Source of the DNA: an uncultured Prevotellaceae bacterium
GTDB lineage: Bacteria > Bacteroidota > Bacteroidia > Bacteroidales > Bacteroidaceae
Assembly (NCBI GenBank): GCA_900313235.1
Contig: OMQN01000032.1
Location: 1-59,013 of the forward strand
Reading direction: 5' to 3'
DNA: 59,013 nt
A program made the position numbers and the translations under genes. The notes below the pieces were generated by a model. The model was not told the origin of the DNA. It searched no databases and was given only the letters and a program-made list of their open reading frames with translations. Positions 29,481-37,940 of the stretch are shown one piece after another. Every line of letters starts with the position of its first letter. Within the stretch, counting starts at the first letter, position 1.

Positions 29481-31742
29481 ATGGAACTACCCACCATTAT
29501 CCACGACCTGGCACTGATGCTCATCGTAGCTGGCATCGTGACGCTCATCTTCAAACGCCTCAAGCAACCACTGGTGTTGGGATACATTGTCGCAGGCTTC
29601 CTCGTGTCGCCCCACATGCCCTATACCGCCTCTGTTGCTGACACGGAGAACATCCACCTATGGGCAGACATCGGCGTCATGTTCTTGCTGTTCTCGCTGG
29701 GTCTTGACTTCTCGTTTAAGAAGATACTGAAGATGGGGGCATCACCGTTTATCTCGGCCATGGTTATCATCTTCTCCATGTCCATGCTGGGCGTCTGCGT
29801 CGGCAAGGCCTTCAGCTGGTCAAGGATGGACTGCATCTTCCTGGGTGGTATGCTCGCCATGAGTTCTACAACCATCATCTACAAAGCCTTTGACGACCTT
29901 GGGCTGCGCCAGCAGCAGTTTGCAGGACTGGTGATGTCCGTGCTCATCCTGGAGGACATTCTGGCTATCGTTATGATGGTGATGCTGAGCGCTATAGCCA
30001 GCGGCAACAACCCCGACAGCGGACAGATGCTGGGTTCTGTGGTGAAGATAGCTTTCTTCCTTGTGCTATGGCTCGTCGTAGGTATCTTTGCCATCCCGCT
30101 GTTTCTGCGCCGTGTGCGCCGTCTCATCAACAACGAGGTGTTACTCGTGGTATCACTGGGTCTCTGCTGCGCCATGGCAGTCATCTCTACGAAGGTGGGA
30201 TTCTCGTCTGCCTTCGGTGCCTTCATCATGGGTAGCATCCTGGCAGAGACCGTCGAGGCAGAAAAGATAGAGAAACTGGTAGAACCCGTCAAGAACCTCT
30301 TTGGCGCCATCTTCTTCGTGTCCGTAGGTATGCTGGTAGACCCGCAAATAATCGTCAGCTATGCATGGCCCATCATCACACTCGTGCTAACCATCCTCAT
30401 CGGCCAGGCACTCTTCGGCTCCTTCTCTTTCATGCTGGCAGGCGAGAGTCTGAAGTCGGCCATGCGTTGCGGCTTCTCCATGGCACAGATTGGTGAGTTC
30501 TCGTTCATCATCGCCTCACTGGGTCTTTCGTTGGGGGTCATCAGCGACTTCCTCTATCCCGTCATCGTCGCTGTGTCCGTCATCACCACATTCCTGACAC
30601 CTTATATGATACGACTGGCCACGCCCGCCTACAATGCCTTGGAGTCACGTTTGTCGTCGCGCATCATCCGCTTGCTCAACCACATGTCCATGAGCCATCC
30701 TAACAGTCAGCAGCAGAGTGCTTGGAAGCAAATACTGACGCAGATGGCCATCAACACCTTGATATACAGCATTCTGTCGTCGGCCACCATTGCCGTGATG
30801 TTCACCTTCGTACTGCCCTTCATGCAGAAGTTGCTGCCTGGCTGGACGCTCCACTGGTATGCCAATGCCATCACAGGACTGCTGACCGTCCTGTTCATAT
30901 CGCCCTTCCTGCGTGCCATGGTGATGAAGAAAAACCGCTCTGAGGAGTGGAAGAAACTATGGGCTGAGAGCAACCGCAACCACCTGCCACTGTTGGCAAC
31001 CATACTGGCGAGGGTGATTATTGCCGTGGCCTTCATCTTCTACATCTGCCACCATCTGAGTCGCTTCAGCAATGCCGTCATGATTACGCTGGGCATTGTA
31101 GTGCTGGCATTCATCGTCGTGTCGCGAACCATCAAGCGCCGCAGCATCCTGCTGGAGCGCCTGTTTGTTAACAACCTGCGCTCACGCGACATCGAAGCCC
31201 AGGTGAAGGGTAAGAAGCGTCCGCTCTATGAAGGCAAGCTGCTCGACCGCGATATCCATATTGCCGACTTTGAAGTACCCACCAACTCTCTTTGGATGGG
31301 TAGCACGCTGAAAGAGCTGAACCTTGGCAAGAAGTATGGCGTACACATCAGCAGCATTCTGCGTGGCGGTTTCCGCATGAACATTCCCGACGGCGACTAC
31401 ATGCTCTTCCCCTGCGACCGTCTGCAGGTCATTGGTAGCGACGAACAGATGGCCAACTTCGCTCATGCGTTAGAGACTGACGTCATCCAGGAAGATCTGA
31501 AGGTAGAAAACCGTGAGATGAAACTGCGCCAGCTCATCATCTCTGCCGGCAGTCCTTTTGTCGGCAAGACCATGGCCGAGAGCGGCATCCGCAGCAGATA
31601 CGGTTGCATGGTGGTAGGCATCGAGGAAGGCAAGGAGAACCTCTCGTCCGTGCACCCCACCCGCCGCTTTGCAGAGGGCGACATCATCTGGGTGGTAGGG
31701 GAAGAGACGGCACTGCAGGAACTGCTATCCGTTAATCGTTAG
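29481..31742 (+). CDS. CPA2-family cation:proton antiporter with two RCK_C domains
   Basis: Inner-membrane Na+/H+ or K+/H+ exchanger. Residues 1 to about 390 form the CPA2 exchanger domain (MLLFSLGLDFSFKKIL, GFSSAFGAFIMGSILAETVEAEKIE, FFVSVGMLVDP). A second membrane part with about four helices follows (about 420-570). The cytoplasmic C-terminus has two TrkA-C (RCK_C) modules, around LKELNLGKKYGVHISSILRGG and around GKTMAESGIRSRYGCMVVGI, expected to bind a nucleotide or c-di-AMP-type ligand. It starts 28 bases after pepT and could be co-transcribed. The transported ion cannot be told from sequence. Confidence 0.9.
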   Translation: MELPTIIHDLALMLIVAGIVTLIFKRLKQPLVLGYIVAGFLVSPHMPYTASVADTENIHLWADIGVMFLLFSLGLDFSFKKILKMGASPFISAMVIIFSMSMLGVCVGKAFSWSRMDCIFLGGMLAMSSTTIIYKAFDDLGLRQQQFAGLVMSVLILEDILAIVMMVMLSAIASGNNPDSGQMLGSVVKIAFFLVLWLVVGIFAIPLFLRRVRRLINNEVLLVVSLGLCCAMAVISTKVGFSSAFGAFIMGSILAETVEAEKIEKLVEPVKNLFGAIFFVSVGMLVDPQIIVSYAWPIITLVLTILIGQALFGSFSFMLAGESLKSAMRCGFSMAQIGEFSFIIASLGLSLGVISDFLYPVIVAVSVITTFLTPYMIRLATPAYNALESRLSSRIIRLLNHMSMSHPNSQQQSAWKQILTQMAINTLIYSILSSATIAVMFTFVLPFMQKLLPGWTLHWYANAITGLLTVLFISPFLRAMVMKKNRSEEWKKLWAESNRNHLPLLATILARVIIAVAFIFYICHHLSRFSNAVMITLGIVVLAFIVVSRTIKRRSILLERLFVNNLRSRDIEAQVKGKKRPLYEGKLLDRDIHIADFEVPTNSLWMGSTLKELNLGKKYGVHISSILRGGFRMNIPDGDYMLFPCDRLQVIGSDEQMANFAHALETDVIQEDLKVENREMKLRQLIISAGSPFVGKTMAESGIRSRYGCMVVGIEEGKENLSSVHPTRRFAEGDIIWVVGEETALQELLSVNR

Positions 31743-31743
31743 C

Positions 31744-31778
31744 ATTAACCAACAGCTAATAGCTAACAGCCATTATTA
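31744..31778. repeat. Heptad-period tract between two convergent stops
   Basis: Five 7-bp units (ATTAACC, AACAGCT, AATAGCT, AACAGCC, ATTATTA) fill the whole gap between the antiporter stop (ends 31742) and the lptD stop codon (31776-31778). The AAnAGCC core is the same as in the coding tracts. Confidence 0.7.
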
Positions 31779-34637
31779 GTACCACTGTACGGCATTGGAA
31801 TAGCTGGAGCGCTTGTCATACTTCAGCGCATCGGTCAGCGTTGCTGCATTACAACGGAATGAGAAGTTATAGCTAGTATAAGGTGTCAGTACCACCTGGC
31901 ACGACATGTTGAAGCAGTGCAAGTCGCGCGACAGCGAGGCGGTAGTCAGCGACAACTTCTTGGCATCAAAGTCGTAACCGCTGGAGAAAGAGATGTTCCA
32001 GCCGTCAGCCAGACGGATGTTACCGCTGAAGTTCAAGTTCTGCGTAAACTTATACGGATAGCGCATGCGGTCGTAGTCGAACTTGCCGGCAGTATTCTCA
32101 CGCATAGTGATACCATAGCCAAAACTGATAGACCACGGCATGGAGAACTTCATATAGCCATCCTCGTCAGTCTCAGCCATACCGGCATTTTCCTTTTTGG
32201 CACCGTGCTTACCCTCTTCCAGATCCTTGTCGATGTTCGTATTCAGGTCGGTATCAAACTCGTCCTCCTCTTTCTTCTTGTCTTTGTTCTTGTCTTTCTT
32301 CTCTACCTTCTCGCCACGCAACCACTTGAAGAAGTCGGCCACCTTCTTGTCGCTGAGTGTGTACGACAGGTTCTGCGACATACCCTGGAAACGGCCAAAG
32401 CGTCCATGGCTATACTCGGTACGGTTGCCGATGTAGGGACGGGCACCCACCGAGTCGGCCTCGTAGGCGTAGGTGGCGAAGGTAGCGTTCAGGTTCAGCG
32501 TATAGTTCTTCGACAACTTCAGGCGCAGACGGGTGTTCAGGTCACTCCACGGACGCGTCTCGGCAGCGAAGTTGTACGACATCGACGCACCTAACTCATC
32601 AATAAGGCTGATCTTCTTAAAGCCTGTCGAGTCGTCGTCGCTCTTGATCTTCATCTCTATATTATTCGAGATGTCCATCGACACACTTCCCGTCTTTCCC
32701 TTACCAGGTCCGCCAAAGAGCGTTCCCTGATACATGTTATACTCTACCATCGTCACATTGCCATTGGCATCGGTCTTCTGATAGGTGTCCCAGAATCCAT
32801 AGCGCTTAGCACTGAAGTCCGGAGCATAGTTGAACGACACGGTAGGTGTGAAGACGTGGCGTATGCGGTCTATCTTTTCACCAAACAGCTTACGGTTGGG
32901 GATAAAGAAACCATAGAGCTTTGTCGACAGGCCCAGCGACATCGACCAGTTATACACATTGTGGAAACCCTGTATCGTGTCGACAACCTCCTTCTGCTTA
33001 TTCTCATCCCACGAGCGCTTGTACTTCTGCGTGTACATACGGTCGGTGAAGTTAAACGTAGGCGACACGTTCAGGAAGTTAAATAACGTGAAGTTTGCGC
33101 TGATGGGGATGGTATGCTGCATACCGTTACGCCAGTCCTTCGTGAGACTGGAGTGCATCAGCTTGTCTTCCTTCGTCTTGATTTCGTTCTTGAATTGTCC
33201 GGTATAGCGCACCGTAATCTTCTCGTACCAACGCTCCTCGCCCACTGCCTTCTTACGCTTAAAGGGGTAGAAGTTTGCCACCGATATGTTCAGGTCGGGC
33301 ATGGTCAGATCCAGGGTAGAGTCACGCATGTTCTGGTTGAGGTTGAACGTAGTTGTCAGACTCATTCCCAGGCTGGAGAACTTCGTACCCAGTGACACAG
33401 AACTGGTACGTGTCGACTGTGTCAGCGACTGCGGGTTGTACATGGACGTTAGGTTGTTGCGCTCGTAACTGCTCGTCGCAAAGTTCACGCTGGCGCGCAG
33501 CGAACGGTAGGGATTGGCCTTGGAGTCCTGCGAGTGCTGCCATGCCACCCTGAAGCTCGTCGTCTTGGAATAATCGGGCATGTTCTTGTCACCCGACACC
33601 GAGTTCTGGTAGCTCACCAGCAGCGATCCGTTATAGCGGTAGCGACGTCGGTAGTTCGATGTCGCCGTCAGTCCCCACGAGCCTTTGGTATAAATCTCGC
33701 CTATCAACTTCAGGTCCATCTTGTCGCTGATGGCAAAATAGTAGCCACCATCACGCAGATAGAAGCCTCGCGACGTCTCATCACCATATGTCGGCATAAT
33801 GAAACCCGACGAGTAGCTCTTCGTGAACGGGAAGAAACCATAGGGTATGGCAAAAGGCAACGGCACATCGCACACCACAAGATAGGTAGGGCCGAACACC
33901 ACGTCCTTGCCTGGGCGCACCTTGGCACGCGACATGGCGAAATAGAAGTCTGGGTGCGGCTGGTCGCACGTCGTATAGCGACCGTGATACAGGTGCATGT
34001 CGCCTTTGCCGTCACGTTTGGACAATTCAGAGGTCATATAACCGTCTTGCTGTGCAGTATAGGCATTGTTGATCAGGCCCTTCTTCGTCTTGAAGTTAAA
34101 CGCCATCGTATCGGTCTCGTACGTGTCCGAGCCCATCTTGAACACGGGTGTACCAAACTTCTGTCCCGTCGAGTCCAGCGAACCCGTGGCATGCACCAGA
34201 CTGGAGTCCAGCGACATAAATATCTGGTCGCTCTCCAAGTCCATATCCTGATATTTTACGTGCGACTGTCCGTAGAGATGGGCAATCCCCGTCTCTCCCT
34301 CGTACGTCATGGAGTCGTTGGCAGTATAGGTCACTGGGGCGTCAATACCATTCTTGCGCTTGCGGTTGGCGGAGTCGGCAGCCAGCGAGTCGTCAACGGC
34401 CTTGTTGCGTTTCCATATCAACAGTTGCAGTGAGTCCATGTGTGCCGTGTCTGGCAGCAGACTATCTACACTGTCCTTGACCTCGTGTTTTAAGACTTCC
34501 TTAAGTACCTGCTTAGCACTGTCCGCCACAACAGAGTCACCCTCGACGACGCTTGCAGTAAAGCGCAACCGAGGTACTTCCGCCACCACAAAAACGATGA
34601 CGAAAAGCAGCAGAAATATGAGCGTTTTTCTTCTCAC
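31776..34637 (-). CDS. lptD: LptD-like outer-membrane lipopolysaccharide assembly protein
   Basis: Large OstA/LptD-type outer-membrane barrel that inserts lipopolysaccharide. After an N-terminal hydrophobic signal (RRKTLIFLLLFVIVFVV), an OstA-like beta-jellyroll lies around VKYQDMDLESDQIFMSLDSS, followed by a barrel of about 700 residues. A low-complexity lysine/glutamate stretch (KKDKNKDKKKEEDE, encoded near 32270-32310) lies in a loop of the barrel. The frame is open to ATGs at 34709 and 34655, but a full promoter (34643-34674) lies across those codons. The GTG at 34637, followed by an ideal signal peptide, is therefore preferred. ATG 34655 remains possible. Confidence 0.8.
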   Translation of the reverse strand: MRRKTLIFLLLFVIVFVVAEVPRLRFTASVVEGDSVVADSAKQVLKEVLKHEVKDSVDSLLPDTAHMDSLQLLIWKRNKAVDDSLAADSANRKRKNGIDAPVTYTANDSMTYEGETGIAHLYGQSHVKYQDMDLESDQIFMSLDSSLVHATGSLDSTGQKFGTPVFKMGSDTYETDTMAFNFKTKKGLINNAYTAQQDGYMTSELSKRDGKGDMHLYHGRYTTCDQPHPDFYFAMSRAKVRPGKDVVFGPTYLVVCDVPLPFAIPYGFFPFTKSYSSGFIMPTYGDETSRGFYLRDGGYYFAISDKMDLKLIGEIYTKGSWGLTATSNYRRRYRYNGSLLVSYQNSVSGDKNMPDYSKTTSFRVAWQHSQDSKANPYRSLRASVNFATSSYERNNLTSMYNPQSLTQSTRTSSVSLGTKFSSLGMSLTTTFNLNQNMRDSTLDLTMPDLNISVANFYPFKRKKAVGEERWYEKITVRYTGQFKNEIKTKEDKLMHSSLTKDWRNGMQHTIPISANFTLFNFLNVSPTFNFTDRMYTQKYKRSWDENKQKEVVDTIQGFHNVYNWSMSLGLSTKLYGFFIPNRKLFGEKIDRIRHVFTPTVSFNYAPDFSAKRYGFWDTYQKTDANGNVTMVEYNMYQGTLFGGPGKGKTGSVSMDISNNIEMKIKSDDDSTGFKKISLIDELGASMSYNFAAETRPWSDLNTRLRLKLSKNYTLNLNATFATYAYEADSVGARPYIGNRTEYSHGRFGRFQGMSQNLSYTLSDKKVADFFKWLRGEKVEKKDKNKDKKKEEDEFDTDLNTNIDKDLEEGKHGAKKENAGMAETDEDGYMKFSMPWSISFGYGITMRENTAGKFDYDRMRYPYKFTQNLNFSGNIRLADGWNISFSSGYDFDAKKLSLTTASLSRDLHCFNMSCQVVLTPYTSYNFSFRCNAATLTDALKYDKRSSYSNAVQWY

Positions 34638-34642
34638 GACTG

Positions 34643-34674
34643 CAAAGGTAAGCATTTCCTTTGGTTTACACAAA
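34643..34674 (-). promoter_or_regulatory. lptD promoter overlapping the long frame
   Basis: TTTG (34674-34671), 20 bases, TACCTTTG (34650-34643) on the minus strand. Perfect consensus and spacing, immediately upstream of the GTG at 34637. Confidence 0.65.
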
Positions 34675-34774
34675 TATTTTAATCGAATTCGCTGAAAAAG
34701 GCGAAGCACCTTCGCACATACAATGACACAAAAAATAATTCATCGATTATGGTGCATAATTCATAATTATTTTA

Positions 34775-34782
34775 TATCTTTG
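34775..34782 (+). promoter_or_regulatory. rnr -7 box
   Basis: TATCTTTG, 28 bases before the RNase R start codon; no clear -33 box. Confidence 0.5.
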
Positions 34783-34810
34783 CGACAGAAACCATTAAAT
34801 ATTAAATACT

Positions 34811-36979
34811 ATGAGTAAGAAAAAAGGTGGCAAGAGGCTGAATAAGAAACAGATAGCCGAGATGCTGCAGACATTGTTCCAGCAGCATCCCAACGAGACG
34901 TTCTCCTTCAAGCAGATTTTCAAGGCGCTGAAGTTGGAAACACATCCGACCAAGATGCTGGCCATTGACCTGATGGAAGAGATGGCATGGGACGACTACC
35001 TGTCGAAGGTTAGCGACAACTCATACCGTTTGAATCAGAAGACACAGATACAGGAGGGCACCTTTATCCGCAAGGCTAACGGCAAGAACTCGTTCCAGCC
35101 TGACGATGGCGGTACGCCCGTCTTTATCAGTGAGCGCAACTCGCTGTTTGCTATGAATGGCGACCGTGTGAGGGTAACCTATATGGCCCGCCGCGAGAAG
35201 CATATCAAGGAGGCGATGGTTGTCGAGATTCTCAGCCACAAGCGCGACCAGGCCGTCGGTAAGCTGAAGGTGGAGAAGGACTATGCCTTCCTGATAACAG
35301 AGGGCAACATCTTTGTTCACGACATCCTTATTCCGAAGAAAAAGCTGAAGGGCGGCAAGACGGGTGACAAGGCCGTTGTCAAGATTACCCAGTGGCCTTC
35401 GCGCGAGTCAAAGAATATCGTCGGCGAGGTTATCGACGTGCTGGGCAAGGAGGGCGACAACAATGTAGAGATGCACGCCATCCTGGCACAGTATGGTCTG
35501 CCGTACAAATACCCGAAGGCTGTCGAGGACGCAGCCGAGAAGATAGAGCCGGGCATTACCCCCGAGGAGATAGCCCGTCGTGAGGACTTCCGTGATGTCT
35601 TCACCTGCACCATCGACCCCAAGGATGCCAAGGACTTCGACGATGCACTCAGCATCCGCCAGAGGGGGAAGTTGTGGGAGGTCGGTGTCCACATCGCTGA
35701 CGTCAGCCACTACGTCAAGGAAGGCTCTGTCATCGACAAGGAGGCCGTGAAGCGTGCCACCAGCGTCTATCTCGTGGACCGCACCATTCCCATGCTGCCC
35801 GAGCGTCTGTGTAACTTCATCTGTTCGCTGCGCCCCGACGAGGAGAAGCTCTGCTACAGTGTCATCTTCACCCTCGACGACGAGGCGAATGTCAAGGACT
35901 ACCACATCGCTCATACTGTCATTAAGAGTAATAAGAGGTACGCATACGAGGAGGTGCAGGAGATACTAACCTCCAACTCCCCAAAAGAGGAGAGCGAGTA
36001 TGGCGCGTATCTCAAGACATTAGACAAACTCGCCAAAAAGCTGCGTGAGCGCCGCTTCAAGGGTGGTGCCGTCAAGTTCGACCGTGAGGAGCTGCACTTC
36101 GATATTGACGAGACAGGCAAGCCCATCCGTGCCTACTTCAAGAAGTCTAACGATGCCACCCAGCTCATCGAGGAGTTCATGCTGTTGGCCAATAAGTATG
36201 TCGCTGAGAGCATCGGCAAGGCCAAGAAGCCCAAAGCCAACGGCCAACAGCCTAAGGCCAAGACCATGGTCTACCGTATCCACGATCAGCCAGACCCCAC
36301 TAAATTGGAGACGCTGCGCGAGTTTGTCGTCAAGTTCGGCTACAAGATGAAGACGGCAGGCACCAAGGGAGCCATCTCCAAGTCGCTGAATGCACTGATG
36401 GACGGCTGTCAGGGTAAGAAGGAACAGAAACTCATTGAGACGGTTGCCTTGCGAGCTATGATGAAGGCAAAGTACTCTACGCATAACATTGGTCACTACG
36501 GACTGGCCTTCGAGTACTACACCCACTTCACGTCGCCCATCCGCCGTTATCCCGACACCATGGTACATCGTCTGCTGACAAAATACCAGGACGGCGGGCG
36601 TTCTGCTAACCAAGAGAAGTATGAAGAACTCTGCGAACACTGCTCTGATATGGAACAGACTGCCCAGCAGGCTGAGCGCGACAGCATCAAGTATAAGATG
36701 GTAGAGTTCATGGCCGACAAGATTGGCAACGAGTACGATGCGCACATCAGCGGCATCCAGTCGTATGGCATCTACTGCGAGATTGATGAGAACCACTGTG
36801 AGGGCATGGTGTCTATGCACGACCTGGATGACGACTACTACGACTTCGATGAGCGCAACTACTGTCTCGTAGGCCGTCGCCATCATAATAAGTACCAGTT
36901 GGGCGACCCCGTACGCATCAAGGTGGCCCGCGCCAACTTGGAGAAACGCCAACTTGACTTCGTCCTTGCCGACAAGTAA
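34811..36979 (+). CDS. rnr: Ribonuclease R
   Basis: Cytoplasmic processive 3'-5' exoribonuclease for structured RNA and RNA turnover. In order: winged-helix-like N-terminus (about 10-75), cold-shock/OB domains (about 80-225), RNB catalytic domain (about 245-570) with the metal-binding aspartates D269, D275, D277 and D278 (IDPKDAKDFDDA), and a C-terminal S1 domain (about 630-720). Two parts seem inserted in frame. Residues 386-395 (LTSNSPKEES) come from a CTCC-rich repeat. Residues 471-484 (AKKPKANGQQPKAK) come from six perfect 7-bp units just before the conserved YRIHDQPDP motif. It is a single gene in the gap next to lptD, which is divergent. Confidence 0.95.
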   Translation: MSKKKGGKRLNKKQIAEMLQTLFQQHPNETFSFKQIFKALKLETHPTKMLAIDLMEEMAWDDYLSKVSDNSYRLNQKTQIQEGTFIRKANGKNSFQPDDGGTPVFISERNSLFAMNGDRVRVTYMARREKHIKEAMVVEILSHKRDQAVGKLKVEKDYAFLITEGNIFVHDILIPKKKLKGGKTGDKAVVKITQWPSRESKNIVGEVIDVLGKEGDNNVEMHAILAQYGLPYKYPKAVEDAAEKIEPGITPEEIARREDFRDVFTCTIDPKDAKDFDDALSIRQRGKLWEVGVHIADVSHYVKEGSVIDKEAVKRATSVYLVDRTIPMLPERLCNFICSLRPDEEKLCYSVIFTLDDEANVKDYHIAHTVIKSNKRYAYEEVQEILTSNSPKEESEYGAYLKTLDKLAKKLRERRFKGGAVKFDREELHFDIDETGKPIRAYFKKSNDATQLIEEFMLLANKYVAESIGKAKKPKANGQQPKAKTMVYRIHDQPDPTKLETLREFVVKFGYKMKTAGTKGAISKSLNALMDGCQGKKEQKLIETVALRAMMKAKYSTHNIGHYGLAFEYYTHFTSPIRRYPDTMVHRLLTKYQDGGRSANQEKYEELCEHCSDMEQTAQQAERDSIKYKMVEFMADKIGNEYDAHISGIQSYGIYCEIDENHCEGMVSMHDLDDDYYDFDERNYCLVGRRHHNKYQLGDPVRIKVARANLEKRQLDFVLADK
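35971..35994. repeat. CTCC-rich imperfect palindrome inside rnr
   Basis: CTCCCC at 35977-35982, AAAA, then GAGGAG at 35987-35992, with CTCCAA before. It is like the repeat that breaks the MFS gene, but here it keeps the frame. Confidence 0.45.
36219..36260. repeat. Heptad-period tract inside rnr
   Basis: Six perfect 7-bp units (AGGCCAA, GAAGCCC, AAAGCCA, ACGGCCA, ACAGCCT, AAGGCCA) with the GC core in the same phase. The length of 42 bases equals 14 codons, so the frame is kept. Confidence 0.85.
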
Positions 36980-37013
36980 CTTCTTACATCAGACTTCTGA
37001 CATCTTACATATA
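36979..37013. repeat. Heptad-period tract after the rnr stop
   Basis: Five units: ACTTCTT, ACATCAG, ACTTCTG, ACATCTT, ACATATA. The first starts on the last base of the rnr stop codon. Confidence 0.75.
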
Positions 37014-37029
37014 TAAATAAGGTACACGC

Positions 37030-37725
37030 ATGAAAGAAAACAAAAACATCATTGCTGCAGCACTCATTGCTGCTAGCATCTTCTGCCTCGGCTGGTTCGT
37101 CAAGGCAGGCATTGACAACATCGTCAACAAAGACCGCCATGTGACGGTCAAGGGTCTGGCTGAGCGTGAGGTGCCAGCCGACAAGGTGACGTGGAGCATA
37201 GGCACTAAGGTGACTGGTAACGATCTGCCCCTACTCTACGAGAACATCAACGTGCAGACTAAGAAGATCAAGCAGTTCCTGCTGAAGTACGGACTGCCCG
37301 AGAAGGAGATTACTGTCAATCCTCCCTCTATCAATGACCTGGAGGCTCGCGAGTGGGGCGACAACCAAAAAACATTCCGCTACATTGTCAACACCACCAT
37401 TACGGTGGCTACCAACAAGGTGGCAGAGGTTAACAAAGCCATCTCCAACCAGGCCGAACTACTGAAGCAGGGCGTGGCTCTGGGCGAGAACTATCCGCAG
37501 TACGAATATGCGTCGTTCCAGCAGATGAAACCGGAGATGATGGCAGAGGCTATCAAGAACGCCCAGAAGACGGGGGCACAGTTTGCCGAGGCAAGCAACT
37601 GCGACCTCGGAAAAATCGTTACAGCCGACCAAGGACAGTTTTCTATCGAGAACCGTGACGATAACACCCCGTATATAAAAAAGTTACGTGTGGTTACTAC
37701 AGTGACTTATTCACTGAAGGACTAA
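37030..37725 (+). CDS. SIMPL (DUF541) domain protein
   Basis: Predicted periplasmic or membrane-anchored protein of the SIMPL/DUF541 family, whose molecular role is unclear (members are linked to envelope and oxidative stress and to IRAK-binding in animals). An N-terminal hydrophobic helix (about 7-29, [22 protein letters not shown]) is followed by the domain, with the start motif [25 protein letters not shown] and the typical [14 protein letters not shown] strand. Length 231 is normal. It lies 50 bases after RNase R with a heptad tract between, so it may be transcribed from the rnr promoter. Confidence 0.88.
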   Translation: MKENKNIIAAALIAASIFCLGWFVKAGIDNIVNKDRHVTVKGLAEREVPADKVTWSIGTKVTGNDLPLLYENINVQTKKIKQFLLKYGLPEKEITVNPPSINDLEAREWGDNQKTFRYIVNTTITVATNKVAEVNKAISNQAELLKQGVALGENYPQYEYASFQQMKPEMMAEAIKNAQKTGAQFAEASNCDLGKIVTADQGQFSIENRDDNTPYIKKLRVVTTVTYSLKD

Positions 37726-37809
37726 TCAGCGTTCGATAGAAATCCGTGCATTAACGATTTTTATCAAATATTTCTCTCCAAAACATGTCTATTTCTTAGT
37801 TATATTTTG

Positions 37810-37817
37810 TATCTTTG
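37810..37817 (+). promoter_or_regulatory. nrdD -7 box
   Basis: TATCTTTG followed by CAC, 124 bases before the nrdD start. It implies an unusually long leader of about 115 bases. Confidence 0.6.
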
Positions 37818-37819
37818 CA

Positions 37820-37905
37820 CTCGCTAAGAGTTTCCCAAAACGGGAAACTTTTCGCGAGCGAGAGAAAGAAAAGTTTTCCAAAACGGACAACTTTGTATTG
37901 CAAAG
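37820..37905 (+). promoter_or_regulatory. Structured 5' leader of nrdD
   Basis: Three stems in a row. The first is nested: CTCGCT/AGCGAG (37820-37825, 37857-37862) around AGTTTCCC/GGGAAACT (37829-37836, 37842-37849). The second, imperfect one (37873-37891) repeats the same loop, AAAAC. The third is CTTTG/CAAAG (37891-37895, 37901-37905). Candidate cis-regulatory RNA; no known class recognised. Confidence 0.5.
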
Positions 37906-37940
37906 AGAAAGCAATAACTAAAGAAATATACGCATAAACA

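Noticed and set aside
33534..34433. 299-codon plus-strand frame opposite lptD
   Set aside because: Antisense to the LptD coding region, no recognisable domain and no promoter.
36020..36952. 310-codon minus-strand frame opposite rnr
   Set aside because: Leucine/valine-rich mirror frame of the RNB domain; not supported by promoter or context.
37820..37905. Known riboswitch (for example cobalamin) before nrdD
   Set aside because: No B12-box or other conserved riboswitch core could be found; class III enzymes do not need B12.
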